The notes: a model not told the origin generated them from the letters alone. Shown: positions 49,795-59,687, counted from the first letter of the stretch. The stretch is 64,000 nt of DNA from Christiangramia lutea (GCF_022489035.1 NZ_JAKVTV010000005.1:62001-126000); one strand, 5' to 3'. Made by a program: numbers and translations.

Positions 49795-51756
49795 ATGAAA
49801 CAAATTACATTTTATTTATTCCTGTTTATATCTACCATAACCCTTGGACAGACGGAACCTTTTTACAAAGATTTTGATTGGGAGAAGGATCCTGAATATA
49901 AGGTTGATGAAGAGGGTGATAAGAATATTCAAGGCCTAAGACATCAGATAGTAACCGAATTCAGTTTTAATGAAGACAAAAATTTAGTGGAGTATATGCT
50001 GGAGCATAATGTTTTATGGCTGAATTCAGACGAAAAAATAGAAAGCTATAATAAGATTTATCTACCACATTCAAGTACTTCGAGATTGCTGGTAACTAAA
50101 GCTAGAGTTATTACTCCTTCTGGAAAGATAAGAGAGTTAGATGAGTCTAAAGTCCTTACGGCGAGTGACGATGAAACTGGAAGGCAATATAAATACTATG
50201 CATTTGAAGGCGTGGAAAAGGGGAGTATCATAGACTATTATTACGTAGTTCAAAGAAAACCTGATTATAATGGGAACAGACTTAGTTTCCAGGCCTCTTT
50301 TGATAAAAAAAATATCGATTTTGATCTTTTTGCTCCTAAAAATCTGGAATTCGAATTCAAATCATTTAATGGTCTACCCGAGGTAAAAAAGGATGAGGAG
50401 TCTAGCGATAAACTACACTGGAATATGACTGCCGATAGTCTGGAAGGGCTTGAAGAAGAAGAGCTTTCAGCGTATGAAGCCTCAAAAGCTTTTGTGGTCT
50501 ATAAACTTGATAGAAATACTACTGCCGGAATTTATGATATTTCGTCTTACAGCAAAGTTGCTCAGAATGTTTATTCATTCTATTACGGGGAGCATTCACG
50601 GCGGGTAACTAAAGAACTGGAAAATCTGGCAAAGAAACTTTCCAAGGAAGAAAATCTCAAGGAAAAAATTAGAGCTCTTGAATATCTGATCAAGACCGAA
50701 TTCTATGTTGCTGAAGCCTCTGGGGAGGAACTTGGTAACCTTGAATCAATACTCGAAAAAAAGGTGGCAAGCGAAACTGGGATTGTAAAATTATATGCGG
50801 CAATGTTCAAACAGATGGAAATTGAACATGAACTGGTTTTTACAAGTGACCGTACTGAATTGAAATTCGATAAGGAATTTGAGGCCCAGAACTTCCTTAC
50901 AGATGTTCTTTTTTATTTCCCGGGGTTAGACCTTTATATGTCTCCAATTGAAATGGGTTCAAGGATTGGATATCCTCCTGCGACCCTTACCGATAATTAT
51001 GGCTTATTCGTGAAAGAAGTTGTGGTAGGAGACTTTAAAACAGGTTTGGGAGAGATAAAGTATATAGATCCAGTTGAAGCCGATAAAACTGTAGATAAGA
51101 TGATGCTTAAGGTTGAATTTGACAAAGATGACCTGTCTACCACGAAGATCGATATGGAAAAGAGTATGAGTGGCTATTACGCTATGTATTTCCATCCATT
51201 TATGAATATGATAGACCAGGAGAACAGGGATGAACTGGTTGAAAGCTTTGCTAAAAGCATGAATGAGAACATAGATATCAAGAAGAAGGAAATTGTAAAT
51301 GCTAATCCTGAACTATTTGGAGTTAAACCATTGACTTTTGTTATCGATGTTGAATCTGATGCCTTTATTGAAAAAGCAGGTAACAGGTATCTATTCAATG
51401 TTGGAGCTCTAATTGGAAGGCAAATTGAAATGTACCAGGAGAAAAAAAGGATATTACCACTCGAGAATGAATTTACCAGAAGCTATTATAGAACAATAGA
51501 TATTGAAATTCCTGAAGGTTATGAATTCGCTAACTTGGAAGATATAAATATTGATAATGCCTATTTAGTAGATGATTCTGAGGTCTTCTCGTTTAAATCT
51601 GGTTATGAGATCGAGGGAAATGTACTTAAGATTTTTGCAGATGAGCATTATCGTAAAAACATGGTGGATACTGAAAATTTTCAGCAGTATAGAAAGGTGA
51701 TCAATAGTGCCGCAGATTTCAATAAAATAACACTGGTTATGAAACCGGTAAATTAA
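49795..51756 (+). CDS. DUF3857/transglutaminase-like exported protein, triad lost
   Basis: A 653-residue protein with a signal peptide (about 1-18), a DUF3857 domain (TKARVITPSGKIREL, FEGVEKGSIIDYYYV) and a transglutaminase-like region (about 290-400) in which the catalytic positions are gone: ASETGIVKLYAAMF stands where G.C.D..AL is expected, and the His and Asp regions read NFLTDVLFYFPG and LDLYMSP. It is therefore probably a binding or scaffold partner of the active paralogue, whose gene ends 4 bases upstream. Confidence 0.85.
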   Translation: MKQITFYLFLFISTITLGQTEPFYKDFDWEKDPEYKVDEEGDKNIQGLRHQIVTEFSFNEDKNLVEYMLEHNVLWLNSDEKIESYNKIYLPHSSTSRLLVTKARVITPSGKIRELDESKVLTASDDETGRQYKYYAFEGVEKGSIIDYYYVVQRKPDYNGNRLSFQASFDKKNIDFDLFAPKNLEFEFKSFNGLPEVKKDEESSDKLHWNMTADSLEGLEEEELSAYEASKAFVVYKLDRNTTAGIYDISSYSKVAQNVYSFYYGEHSRRVTKELENLAKKLSKEENLKEKIRALEYLIKTEFYVAEASGEELGNLESILEKKVASETGIVKLYAAMFKQMEIEHELVFTSDRTELKFDKEFEAQNFLTDVLFYFPGLDLYMSPIEMGSRIGYPPATLTDNYGLFVKEVVVGDFKTGLGEIKYIDPVEADKTVDKMMLKVEFDKDDLSTTKIDMEKSMSGYYAMYFHPFMNMIDQENRDELVESFAKSMNENIDIKKKEIVNANPELFGVKPLTFVIDVESDAFIEKAGNRYLFNVGALIGRQIEMYQEKKRILPLENEFTRSYYRTIDIEIPEGYEFANLEDINIDNAYLVDDSEVFSFKSGYEIEGNVLKIFADEHYRKNMVDTENFQQYRKVINSAADFNKITLVMKPVN

Positions 51757-51777
51757 TCAGTTTTTCTAAAAATATCT

Positions 51778-51802
51778 AAAGCCTCGATTTGGGGCTTTTT
51801 TT
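51778..51802 (+). terminator. Terminator of the MORN/DUF3857 operon
   Basis: AAAGCCTC/GGGGCTTT stem with one G-U pair, 5-base loop and T run, 21 bases after the last stop, running just into the end of the convergent gene. Confidence 0.7.
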
Positions 51803-52361
51803 ATCCGGATAATGTAAAGTTCTGAACTGGGATCCAGACTTTACCATTATGTTTTAATAATCGTATTATTTCGAATTTAACGCTGGTCGAATATTTCTTT
51901 TCCTGAATATATTCCCAGATCTCTGGAAAATGGCTTCTTTTAAGATCTCTGGTGGCCAGAGTAATGTGAGGATGGATCTTAGAAGAGATTTCATGACTTT
52001 TTAATTCTATAAAATTCAGCATGAATTCCTGAAGTTCTGCGTGTAATTTTATGAATGGATCATGATCGAAAACTTCGATAAAAACTACATTTTTCGCAAA
52101 TCTACCAAAGCCATCTAACCTGGTATTTATGCTATGATGATTTACGCTGAACTTTTGAATTTTTTTTACCAGGATATTTTCTTTTGATTCCTTCATTCTG
52201 AAGGGTATTTGCAGCGTTATATGGGCTTCAAGTTTTAACGCGTGTATTAAACCAAACTTTCTGTTGATTTCCTTTTTAAGATTTTCAACCTCTTTCCTAA
52301 TGTCAGCTGGCGGAATTAGTGCGATAAAATATAATGGATTTTTGTTCTTATTAGAGCTCAA
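51801..52361 (-). CDS. 2H phosphoesterase (2'-5' RNA ligase-like)
   Basis: A 186-residue protein with the two HxT motifs of the 2H superfamily, His47-Ile-Thr49 (AHITLQ) and His132-Ile-Thr134 (HPHITLA). Members act on 2',5' or cyclic phosphodiester bonds in RNA or nucleotides; the substrate here is unknown. It starts 11 bases after a cyclase gene, so the two are probably co-transcribed. Confidence 0.85.
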   Translation of the reverse strand: MSSNKNKNPLYFIALIPPADIRKEVENLKKEINRKFGLIHALKLEAHITLQIPFRMKESKENILVKKIQKFSVNHHSINTRLDGFGRFAKNVVFIEVFDHDPFIKLHAELQEFMLNFIELKSHEISSKIHPHITLATRDLKRSHFPEIWEYIQEKKYSTSVKFEIIRLLKHNGKVWIPVQNFTLSG

Positions 52362-52372
52362 GGAATATTTTA

Positions 52373-53146
52373 TTAATAGATAGCAATTATTCTTAGGGGA
52401 GCGCCACTTCCTCCTTTTATTTTCATTGGTAGTGCTATTACCTGGAAACCTGTGGCCGGCAGTTGTTCAAGGTTTGCTACATTCTCGAAGGCTGGTACAT
52501 TTTGGGTCATCAATGCTACATGAGTAGCGAAATTTGTTGACTGACCGTAGTCTATACTTGCGGTATCCAGTCCCACGGCTTTAATTTTTCTGTTTTCGAT
52601 AAGCCAAATAGCCGCTTCAGGGGAAAGGCCTGGAAAATGTAATTCTTTTATAGCCCCAGGTCCGCGATTTTCAGTTCCCAGGTATTTTTTAGCATTGGGA
52701 TAGAACTTACCAAAACCGGTTTCAAATAAAACAATACTGTTGTTGGGAATAGATCCGTTATTTGTTTCCCAGTTTTTCAGGTCTTCAAGGCTAATAAGAT
52801 AATCAGGATTTTTTAAAGCCTTCTCTGAAACATCGATTTTCACCCCGATTCCAATTAAATTTTCCAGAGGGATCTGGTCTACGGTATGCTTATTTTCTGC
52901 AAAATGGATAGGTGCGTCTATATGGGTGCCGCCATGTTCTGCAGTAGAAAAATTATTGGCAGAATAATAAAAACCCGCATCTGTTTTTCCGTTAGCAACT
53001 TCTTCTAACCTGAATTCTTTGGCAGTTACCCAGTAAACACTCTCTTCAGAAAAAGTATGGGTAAGATCTATGATCTCACCTTTTATATCCTGGCCATAGA
53101 TTAAAGAGCTGATCAGGAGGAAAAAAATGATCTTAAATTTTTTCAT
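52373..53146 (-). CDS. Exported cyclase/kynurenine formamidase-like hydrolase
   Basis: A 257-residue protein with a signal peptide (about 1-18) and the metal motif HGGTHIDAPIHF (His71, His75, Asp77, His81) of the cyclase family. Cytoplasmic relatives hydrolyse N-formylkynurenine or isatin; an exported form points to another substrate. Middle gene of a likely CHAD-cyclase-2H operon. Confidence 0.87.
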   Translation of the reverse strand: MKKFKIIFFLLISSLIYGQDIKGEIIDLTHTFSEESVYWVTAKEFRLEEVANGKTDAGFYYSANNFSTAEHGGTHIDAPIHFAENKHTVDQIPLENLIGIGVKIDVSEKALKNPDYLISLEDLKNWETNNGSIPNNSIVLFETGFGKFYPNAKKYLGTENRGPGAIKELHFPGLSPEAAIWLIENRKIKAVGLDTASIDYGQSTNFATHVALMTQNVPAFENVANLEQLPATGFQVIALPMKIKGGSGAPLRIIAIY

Positions 53147-53177
53147 GCTGTTAGATTTATCTTCTGAAATTATGAAA

Positions 53178-54080
53178 TCAATTCCAGTTTATCTGGGTAT
53201 AAGAACCAATTCTTTTCGTGAAATCTTCAGGACTTTCAGCATAAATAAGCTGTCCTTTTGTTTTAGCCTCAGATCTTAGACACTGAGAGTATCTTTCAAT
53301 AATAGCCTGCATCAGTTCCAGGTGTTGCGGGTCTTTCAGTTTTATATCTTTAGAATTTAATTTTTTTTGTAAAACCATTAAGTCATGGTCATTGCCGAGA
53401 TAATCGGCCAGAAGATGAATCTCTGCCTCCATGGTCTCAAAGAATTGTGGCCAGGTTTCCTGAAGCAGCAGGGTTTGATACCAAAGATATTTCACCCTTT
53501 TTCTCCATTCATGAAAATTTTCCGTTGTAGGATTCTCATAAGAATTATTCAGAGCTTTTTGTCCGCGTTCATAAACCCGCTGAATACTGGGTAGGATCAC
53601 TTGGATATCATTTGAATTTACCGGCCATTTTATTAAGTCTTCCTGGGCGTGTTTTAATTTTTCCGGAAGGTATTCTGAAAAGAAGTTTTGAGACCTGAAT
53701 TGATTTTCCATTTTATCCCGTTCTTTTTCTAATTGGGTGATGATAGGATTGAAAAAAATCACATAAAGGTAATTGCCATATCTTTCCTTCAATACATTTA
53801 AGGTTTCTATATGCGCGGTAAGATCTCGCAGATCTGAAATTTCACGACCCAGATCACGAAAATAAATATTGATCTCTTCATAGTTTTCTTCTCCCATTTC
53901 ATCTCTTACCAACCTGGCCAGGGCACGAAGCTTTTTGAATCTTTTCCTGATTTCATGAATAGCTTCATGAATATTTAATGTATCCAGGGAGAAAAAACAA
54001 CCTTCTATTTCTTCCGCAGCAATTGCGCTTACGTTCTTTTTTAATGGAAGACTTTTATCGAACTGGTAGGTCATTTTCAT
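53178..54080 (-). CDS. CHAD-domain protein
   Basis: A 300-residue all-helical protein with the CHAD pattern of conserved His and basic residues: IHEIRKRFKKLRALARL (about 40-57) and FHEWRKRVKYLWYQ in the second half. CHAD domains bind polyphosphate. No CYTH triphosphatase domain is fused or adjacent. Confidence 0.87.
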   Translation of the reverse strand: MKMTYQFDKSLPLKKNVSAIAAEEIEGCFFSLDTLNIHEAIHEIRKRFKKLRALARLVRDEMGEENYEEINIYFRDLGREISDLRDLTAHIETLNVLKERYGNYLYVIFFNPIITQLEKERDKMENQFRSQNFFSEYLPEKLKHAQEDLIKWPVNSNDIQVILPSIQRVYERGQKALNNSYENPTTENFHEWRKRVKYLWYQTLLLQETWPQFFETMEAEIHLLADYLGNDHDLMVLQKKLNSKDIKLKDPQHLELMQAIIERYSQCLRSEAKTKGQLIYAESPEDFTKRIGSYTQINWN

Positions 54081-54253
54081 CTTTTCTATTAAGATACTTA
54101 AATGGACTAACAGTGAGGGTTAGAGAATTATTAAAAATTGAATTTTTTACTAAGGTTATGGATTCATACACTTTGAAATTTTATTTATTATATTGGCTTT
54201 CCAAATCTTAATCCTGACGAACCTCCCTACAGTTCCTCATTATTTTCAAATAA

Positions 54254-55720
54254 ATGAGAAGATATTTTTTAGTGTGCATCCCTGCAATTTTATTTTCATG
54301 TTCAACTGAAGACAAACCTGATCCTTTGCCAAAACCTGCTCAAAACACGATGCAGGGAATTTTTGTGGATTCCCCGGTTAGCGGGTTAAAATATGAAACC
54401 GAAACTCATTCTGGTTTTACCGATGAAAATGGGAAATATAATTATGAAGAAGGTGAAACTGTTACTTTCTACATCGGGGATATAAAATTAGGAAGTGCTG
54501 AAGCTTCAGAAGAATTAACTCCTATTTCTATTACTTCGACTTCAGATGCGACCTTAGAAACTCTAGAAGTGCAAAATATTGCTGCTTTACTTCAAACTTT
54601 GGATCTGGATGGAGACGCTACAAATGGTATAACTATAGATGAGGAAGTAGTTAATGCTTTAAGTATTTCAGAAATAGATTTTTCAAAATCAATCGTTCAG
54701 ATACTGGGTGAAATAGCTCTTGAAATTTTTCAAAAAACCAATGTGGAACTGAAGGTAGTTTACCCTGAAATTGCAGCTTTACATCTAGCACAAACATTAG
54801 GACTGGAATTTGAACCAAAAGCTACTTTTACATTAAATTTTCTACCAACCTTTACAAATTATTACAGTCGGGATAATACGGCTGTAAATTGGGTTCATGA
54901 GTTCGATGAGCAAGGGAGGCTTGTAAAATCAAGAAAATATGAAAAATATCCCTCAAGGATTATAGCAGAATATCATTTGTCTGATTACGATGAAGTAAGT
55001 AACCTGGCTAGGATAGATATCAATCATTATGATTACTCACGATACCCCTTTGGACATCAGTTTACTTATAAATTAGAAATTGATGATGAATTCTTTTTTA
55101 GAGGGACAATAATTGCTCATCAAGATCGCAATTCAGAAAATAGGATTAATTTCATTGATTATACAGAATTAGGTTGGGTTAAGAAAGTTGAAAGTAAATA
55201 TAATAGGGCTGAAGGTCAAACAAATATTAATATTACTGAATACGATTATACTGAAAAAGGTTTTGTTGTGAAAATGAAAAAATATAATGAAGCTAATGAC
55301 CTAATTAGTTCATTTCAAAGAACTCAGACAGATTTTGGTGAAATTAAAACAGAGACCAGTGAGATGAGCTATATCGAAAAGTTCTATCGGATAGATAATA
55401 CTCTTGAAAAAGTTGAGGTTTATAGAGATTTAGGTGATATCAAGTTTGAAACTATATATGAATATGATGATTTAGAGGTTCTTAAGTCTATTATTACTAA
55501 TATGGACGACGGTGATAAAAGAATTAGTCACTATGAGGAAGGATATTTAGTGTATTCTATAGAGTTCAAGTCAGGTTTAATTGAGCGAAAAATATTTTAC
55601 TCATTAGGAGAAGAGCATTACATAAAAGTTAAGGAAGAGTACTATGACGATAATGGAGAATTAAAATATACAGTATATTATGATCAGTCTGGAAATGTAA
55701 CCGACACAATTTATGAATAA
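54254..55720 (+). CDS. Lipoprotein with N-terminal repeat-type beta domain
   Basis: A 488-residue lipoprotein (lipobox LFSC, Cys16). Residues about 35-95 read VDSPVSGLKYETE...DENGKYNYEEGETVTFYIGDIKLG, a module typical of large surface proteins; about 100-190 is helical with a calcium-loop-like DLDGDATNG; the C-terminal half is rich in Tyr/Asp strands (EYDYTEKG, YYDQSGN) resembling RHS/YD-type repeats. Function unknown. Confidence 0.75.
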   Translation: MRRYFLVCIPAILFSCSTEDKPDPLPKPAQNTMQGIFVDSPVSGLKYETETHSGFTDENGKYNYEEGETVTFYIGDIKLGSAEASEELTPISITSTSDATLETLEVQNIAALLQTLDLDGDATNGITIDEEVVNALSISEIDFSKSIVQILGEIALEIFQKTNVELKVVYPEIAALHLAQTLGLEFEPKATFTLNFLPTFTNYYSRDNTAVNWVHEFDEQGRLVKSRKYEKYPSRIIAEYHLSDYDEVSNLARIDINHYDYSRYPFGHQFTYKLEIDDEFFFRGTIIAHQDRNSENRINFIDYTELGWVKKVESKYNRAEGQTNINITEYDYTEKGFVVKMKKYNEANDLISSFQRTQTDFGEIKTETSEMSYIEKFYRIDNTLEKVEVYRDLGDIKFETIYEYDDLEVLKSIITNMDDGDKRISHYEEGYLVYSIEFKSGLIERKIFYSLGEEHYIKVKEEYYDDNGELKYTVYYDQSGNVTDTIYE

Positions 55721-55723
55721 AAA

Positions 55724-55743
55724 AAGCAGCCAACCGGCTGCTT
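55724..55743 (-). terminator. Terminator of lysA
   Basis: AAGCAGCC/GGCTGCTT perfect stem, 4-base loop. The T run lies on the minus strand, so it mainly ends lysA; the convergent lipoprotein gene may share the hairpin. Confidence 0.8.
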
Positions 55744-55749
55744 CTATAT

Positions 55750-56985
55750 TTAATCTTTACTTGCTAGTTCTTTCGGAGAAGTTTCAAACTCCATTTCTAC
55801 CTGGTGCCTGGTAAGGTCTTCGAAAGTTTCACGTTTTCTAATTAAGTGAGCTTTGCCGTTATACCAAAGAACTTCTGGCGGGCGGAATCTCGAATTAAAA
55901 TTGCTGGCCATAGAGAAACAATAAGCTCCGGCGTTGCTAAAACTTAAGATATCTCCTTCACGAATTTCCGAGATCCTGCGGTTGTTCCCAAAAGTATCGG
56001 TCTCGCAAATATATCCTACTACACTATAGAATCTTGGTTTAGCATCTGGATTAGAAATATTGCTGATCTCATGGTGTGAGCCATAGAACATTGGTCTTAT
56101 TAAATGATTAAACCCGGTATCTATCCCGGCAAATACCGTAGAAGTGGTTTGCTTGATCACATTCACTCTCGCCAGGAATTTCCCCGATTCGCTCACAAGA
56201 TATTTACCCGGTTCAAAGGCAAGAGTTAATTCTCTACCGTATTCTTTACAGAAATTATTAAATCGTTCAGTTAACTGTTCTCCCAGGTCTTCGATATCGG
56301 TTTCTATATCTCCTTCACGATAAGGCACCTTGAAACCACTTCCAAAATCTATGAATTCAAGTTCCTTAAAATGACGGGCAGCTTCAAATAAAATTTCTGA
56401 AGCATGCAGGAAAACGCCAATATCAAGAATATCACTACCGGTATGCATATGTATACCGTTAATATGCATTCCTGTATTCTCCACGATCCTTAAAAGGTGT
56501 GGCATCTGGTGTATACTGATGCCGAATTTTGAATCTATATGACCAACAGAGATCTTTGAATTCCCACCGGCCATCACGTGGGGATTAATACGGATACATA
56601 CCGGGATCTCCGGGTGACGGGTTCCAAATTGTTCCAGGATCGAGAGGTTATCGATGTTAATTTGAGCGCCCAGCTCAACCACCTCCTCGATCTCTTCCAG
56701 GGAAACTCCATTCGGAGTATAAATAATATTAGCAGGGTCTACACCCGCTTTAATTCCAAGTTCCACTTCCTGAACCGAAACTGTATCCAGTCCGCAGCCT
56801 AGAGAATTCAATAATTTAAGGATGGATATATTGGAAAGGGCCTTTACGGCATAGTGAATCCTAAGGTTGTCTACTTTAAATGCGTTGGTAAGCCGTTTAT
56901 ATTGAGATATGATCTTTTCGGCATCATACACATAAACCGGGCTTCCATACTCTTTAGCAACCGATAGTAATTCCTTTTGTGTCAT
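55750..56985 (-). CDS. lysA: Diaminopimelate decarboxylase
   Basis: A 411-residue fold-III PLP enzyme that makes L-lysine from meso-diaminopimelate. PLP lysine Lys48 in YAVKA, HMHTGSD, GSGFKVPY for the phosphate, and catalytic CETDTFG across the dimer interface. Length is normal. Single gene with its own terminator. Confidence 0.95.
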   Translation of the reverse strand: MTQKELLSVAKEYGSPVYVYDAEKIISQYKRLTNAFKVDNLRIHYAVKALSNISILKLLNSLGCGLDTVSVQEVELGIKAGVDPANIIYTPNGVSLEEIEEVVELGAQINIDNLSILEQFGTRHPEIPVCIRINPHVMAGGNSKISVGHIDSKFGISIHQMPHLLRIVENTGMHINGIHMHTGSDILDIGVFLHASEILFEAARHFKELEFIDFGSGFKVPYREGDIETDIEDLGEQLTERFNNFCKEYGRELTLAFEPGKYLVSESGKFLARVNVIKQTTSTVFAGIDTGFNHLIRPMFYGSHHEISNISNPDAKPRFYSVVGYICETDTFGNNRRISEIREGDILSFSNAGAYCFSMASNFNSRFRPPEVLWYNGKAHLIRKRETFEDLTRHQVEMEFETSPKELASKD

Positions 56986-57042
56986 CTTTTAAAAATTTAG
57001 GCAAAAATATATTTCCTCAGCTTTCATGAATAAGGCTTATAT

Positions 57043-57050
57043 CAAATATA
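57043..57050 (-). promoter_or_regulatory. Candidate -7 promoter element of lysA
   Basis: The minus strand reads TATATTTG, matching TAnnTTTG, about 58 bases before the lysA start. No TTG lies at the usual distance upstream. A second, weaker match (TATTTTTG, 57002-57009) lies closer to the start. Confidence 0.35.
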
Positions 57051-57090
57051 ACCGATTTACACTATTTGTTAATTCTGAAAAATGAAAAAA

Positions 57091-58266
57091 TTAAGAATTG
57101 CTCATTTCGAATTGTACAGATCTCTGCTTTCTTATAAGTACCACGCTTATTCCCAAAAGTATACCTATTCCGGCCATAGCTGCACCCACATATTGAGCCG
57201 AAACGATTCCGTAACCATAGGCAATGGGTAGGCCGGCAAGGTATGCTCCGCTGGCATTACCCATATTAAATGCACTTTGATTCAATGAGGAGCCAAGCAT
57301 TTCAGAGCCTTCTGCCGATTTAATAACCGCCATTTGGATTGGAGTAGCTATGCAGAATGCGATCACCGGAATAATAAATGTCATTGTAAGGACGCCAATT
57401 TGATTATATGCCAGGAAAGTATTCGAAATTAAGGCCAGAACCATTAAAACGAGGGCGATAATCACTGCATTAATGGGACTGAACCATTCAGCAAGTTTTG
57501 CTCCAAGGAAGTTTCCGGCTACCATACCCAGACCTGCAATGATCATTGCATAACTCACAATGCCTTCACTCCAACCGGCAACATCTGTGATTAAAGGCGC
57601 TATATAACTATACCAGGCAAAGAAGCCACCAGTGCCAATGGTTGTAAGAAGAATGATAAGCCACAACTCGGTTTTCTTCAGAACCTGAACATCATTTCTG
57701 AATCCGTTTGAATTCGATTTAGGTAAATCTGGCATCCAGAATTTAATACTCAGGATGGCGATTATTCCAACGACTCCAACCGCGAGAAACGAAACACCCC
57801 AGGTGAAATTTTGGCCTAACCAGGTTCCTAAGGGCACTCCGATTACATTAGCAATGGTTAGGCCTGTGAACATCATCGCTATTGCCTGAGCGTCTTTTCC
57901 TGGTTTAGCAAGTTTTCCTGCTACTACAGCGCCTATTCCAAAGAATGCCCCATGAGGTAAACCAGATAAAAATCTGGATATTAAAAGCATGACATAAGAA
58001 TTTGAAAATGCCGAGAGTGTGTTGAATATGGTGAACCAGACCATTAGAAGAAGGAGCACCTTTTGAGCAGGCCATTTATTTCCAAAAGCTGTTAGCAGGG
58101 GAGCTCCAACGACCACTCCCAGGGCATAGGCCGAGATAAAATGCCCTGCTTTCGGAATCGAGATTTGCAGTGCATTAGCTACCTCCGGCAAAATTCCCAT
58201 GATCACGAATTCTGTCATTCCAATTCCAAATCCTCCTATCGCTAATGCCAACAATGCCTTTTTCAT
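57091..58266 (-). CDS. MFS transporter, AraJ-like exporter
   Basis: A 391-residue, 12-segment DHA1-type permease. It begins LAIGGFGIGMTEFVIMGILPEVA, the usual first segment of AraJ/YdhP-like sugar or drug exporters, followed by AYALGVVVGAPLL and SRFLSGLPHGAFFGIGAVVAGKL. The substrate is not predictable. Divergent from sucC. Confidence 0.9.
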   Translation of the reverse strand: MKKALLALAIGGFGIGMTEFVIMGILPEVANALQISIPKAGHFISAYALGVVVGAPLLTAFGNKWPAQKVLLLLMVWFTIFNTLSAFSNSYVMLLISRFLSGLPHGAFFGIGAVVAGKLAKPGKDAQAIAMMFTGLTIANVIGVPLGTWLGQNFTWGVSFLAVGVVGIIAILSIKFWMPDLPKSNSNGFRNDVQVLKKTELWLIILLTTIGTGGFFAWYSYIAPLITDVAGWSEGIVSYAMIIAGLGMVAGNFLGAKLAEWFSPINAVIIALVLMVLALISNTFLAYNQIGVLTMTFIIPVIAFCIATPIQMAVIKSAEGSEMLGSSLNQSAFNMGNASGAYLAGLPIAYGYGIVSAQYVGAAMAGIGILLGISVVLIRKQRSVQFEMSNS

Positions 58267-58428
58267 AATTCAGAAATTAAACGCACAATTTACGAGAGAC
58301 CAATCTATTACTGGGTTATTTAAGATATTTTAACCGATAACCTTTTCGTTAGGAACCGGTAAAACGGAAAGCCTTGAGTATTATTGGAAATACCTGAACT
58401 GGTAAGCGTTAAGATGCTCAAAAAAGAT

Positions 58429-58460
58429 TGGTACAATAGTATTGTATTTGTTACTTTTGC
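58429..58460 (+). promoter_or_regulatory. Promoter of sucC
   Basis: TTG at 58429-58431, 21-base spacer, TACTTTTG at 58453-58460: a full match to the Bacteroidetes TTG-N17-23-TAnnTTTG promoter. The predicted transcript would start near 58467, about 27 bases before the ATG. Confidence 0.6.
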
Positions 58461-58493
58461 CTTCCGTAATTAATACAGAAGAAAAAGCTGATT

Positions 58494-59687
58494 ATGAATA
58501 TACACGAATATCAAGGAAAAGAGATTTTAAGCAGCTTCGGAGTTCGCATACAGCGCGGAACCGTGGCAAGAAACGCCAAAGAAGCAGTAGATGCTGCCAA
58601 GGAACTTACCGAAAAGACTGGAACAGGGTGGCATGTGATCAAAGCACAGGTGCACGCTGGAGGCCGTGGAAAAGGTGGTGGTGTTAAGCTTGCCAAAAAC
58701 CTTAAAGAAGTTGAAGAGATCGCTGGAGAAATCATTGGAATGAACCTGGTAACTCCGCAAACTTCTGCTGAAGGAAAAAAAGTACATCAGGTACTTGTTG
58801 CTGAGGATGTTTACTATCCTGGAGATAGTGAACCTGAAGAATATTATATGTCTGTTCTGCTTAATCGTGCTACCGGGCGTAATATGATCATGTATTCAAC
58901 CGAAGGTGGAATGGATATCGAAACTGTTGCTGAAGAAACTCCAGATCTTATATTCACAGAAGAAATCGATCCTGCAACCGGACTTCTTGGGTTCCAGGCT
59001 CGTAGAATTGCCTTTAATCTTGGGCTTAGCGGAAAGGCATTTAAAGAAATGACCAAATTCGTAATGTCTTTGTATAAGGCTTTCGAAGAATCTGATTCCT
59101 CTTTATTCGAGATCAACCCTGTATTGAAAACCAGTGATGATCTTATTATGGCTGTAGATGCTAAGGTTACTTTAGACGATAATGCGTTATACCGTCACAA
59201 GGATTATGCTGAAATGAGAGATATTCGTGAAGAGAATCCTACGGAAGTTGAGGCTAGAGAGGTTGGTCTAAACTACGTAGATCTTGATGGTAACGTTGGA
59301 TGTATGGTTAACGGAGCTGGTCTTGCTATGGCAACCATGGATCTTATTAAACAGGCAGGTGGTGAGCCGGCAAACTTCCTAGATGTGGGAGGTACTGCAG
59401 ATGCTAAGAGGGTAGAGGAAGCTTTCAGACTTATTTTAAAGGATGATAAAGTAGAAGCTATACTTGTGAATATTTTTGGTGGTATTGTTAGATGTGATCG
59501 TGTGGCTCAAGGGATTGTAGATGCATCCAAAAATATGGGAGATGCCATGAATGTGCCAATTATTGTTCGTTTACAGGGAACAAATGCAGATATAGCTAAG
59601 GAGCTTATTGATAATAGCGGCTTGAAAGTATATAGCGCTATTCAGTTTCAGGAAGCTGCAGATAAAGTTCAGGAAGTACTTTCTTAG
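58494..59687 (+). CDS. sucC: Succinyl-CoA synthetase, beta subunit
   Basis: A 397-residue ATP-grasp subunit (start NIHEYQGKEIL, GGRGKGGGVKLAK, LFEINPV, GCMVNGAGLAMATMD, FLDVGGTAD, FGGIVRCD). It joins the alpha subunit SucD to convert succinyl-CoA to succinate with ATP or GTP formation in the TCA cycle. sucD is not adjacent; a terminator follows. Confidence 0.97.
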   Translation: MNIHEYQGKEILSSFGVRIQRGTVARNAKEAVDAAKELTEKTGTGWHVIKAQVHAGGRGKGGGVKLAKNLKEVEEIAGEIIGMNLVTPQTSAEGKKVHQVLVAEDVYYPGDSEPEEYYMSVLLNRATGRNMIMYSTEGGMDIETVAEETPDLIFTEEIDPATGLLGFQARRIAFNLGLSGKAFKEMTKFVMSLYKAFEESDSSLFEINPVLKTSDDLIMAVDAKVTLDDNALYRHKDYAEMRDIREENPTEVEAREVGLNYVDLDGNVGCMVNGAGLAMATMDLIKQAGGEPANFLDVGGTADAKRVEEAFRLILKDDKVEAILVNIFGGIVRCDRVAQGIVDASKNMGDAMNVPIIVRLQGTNADIAKELIDNSGLKVYSAIQFQEAADKVQEVLS

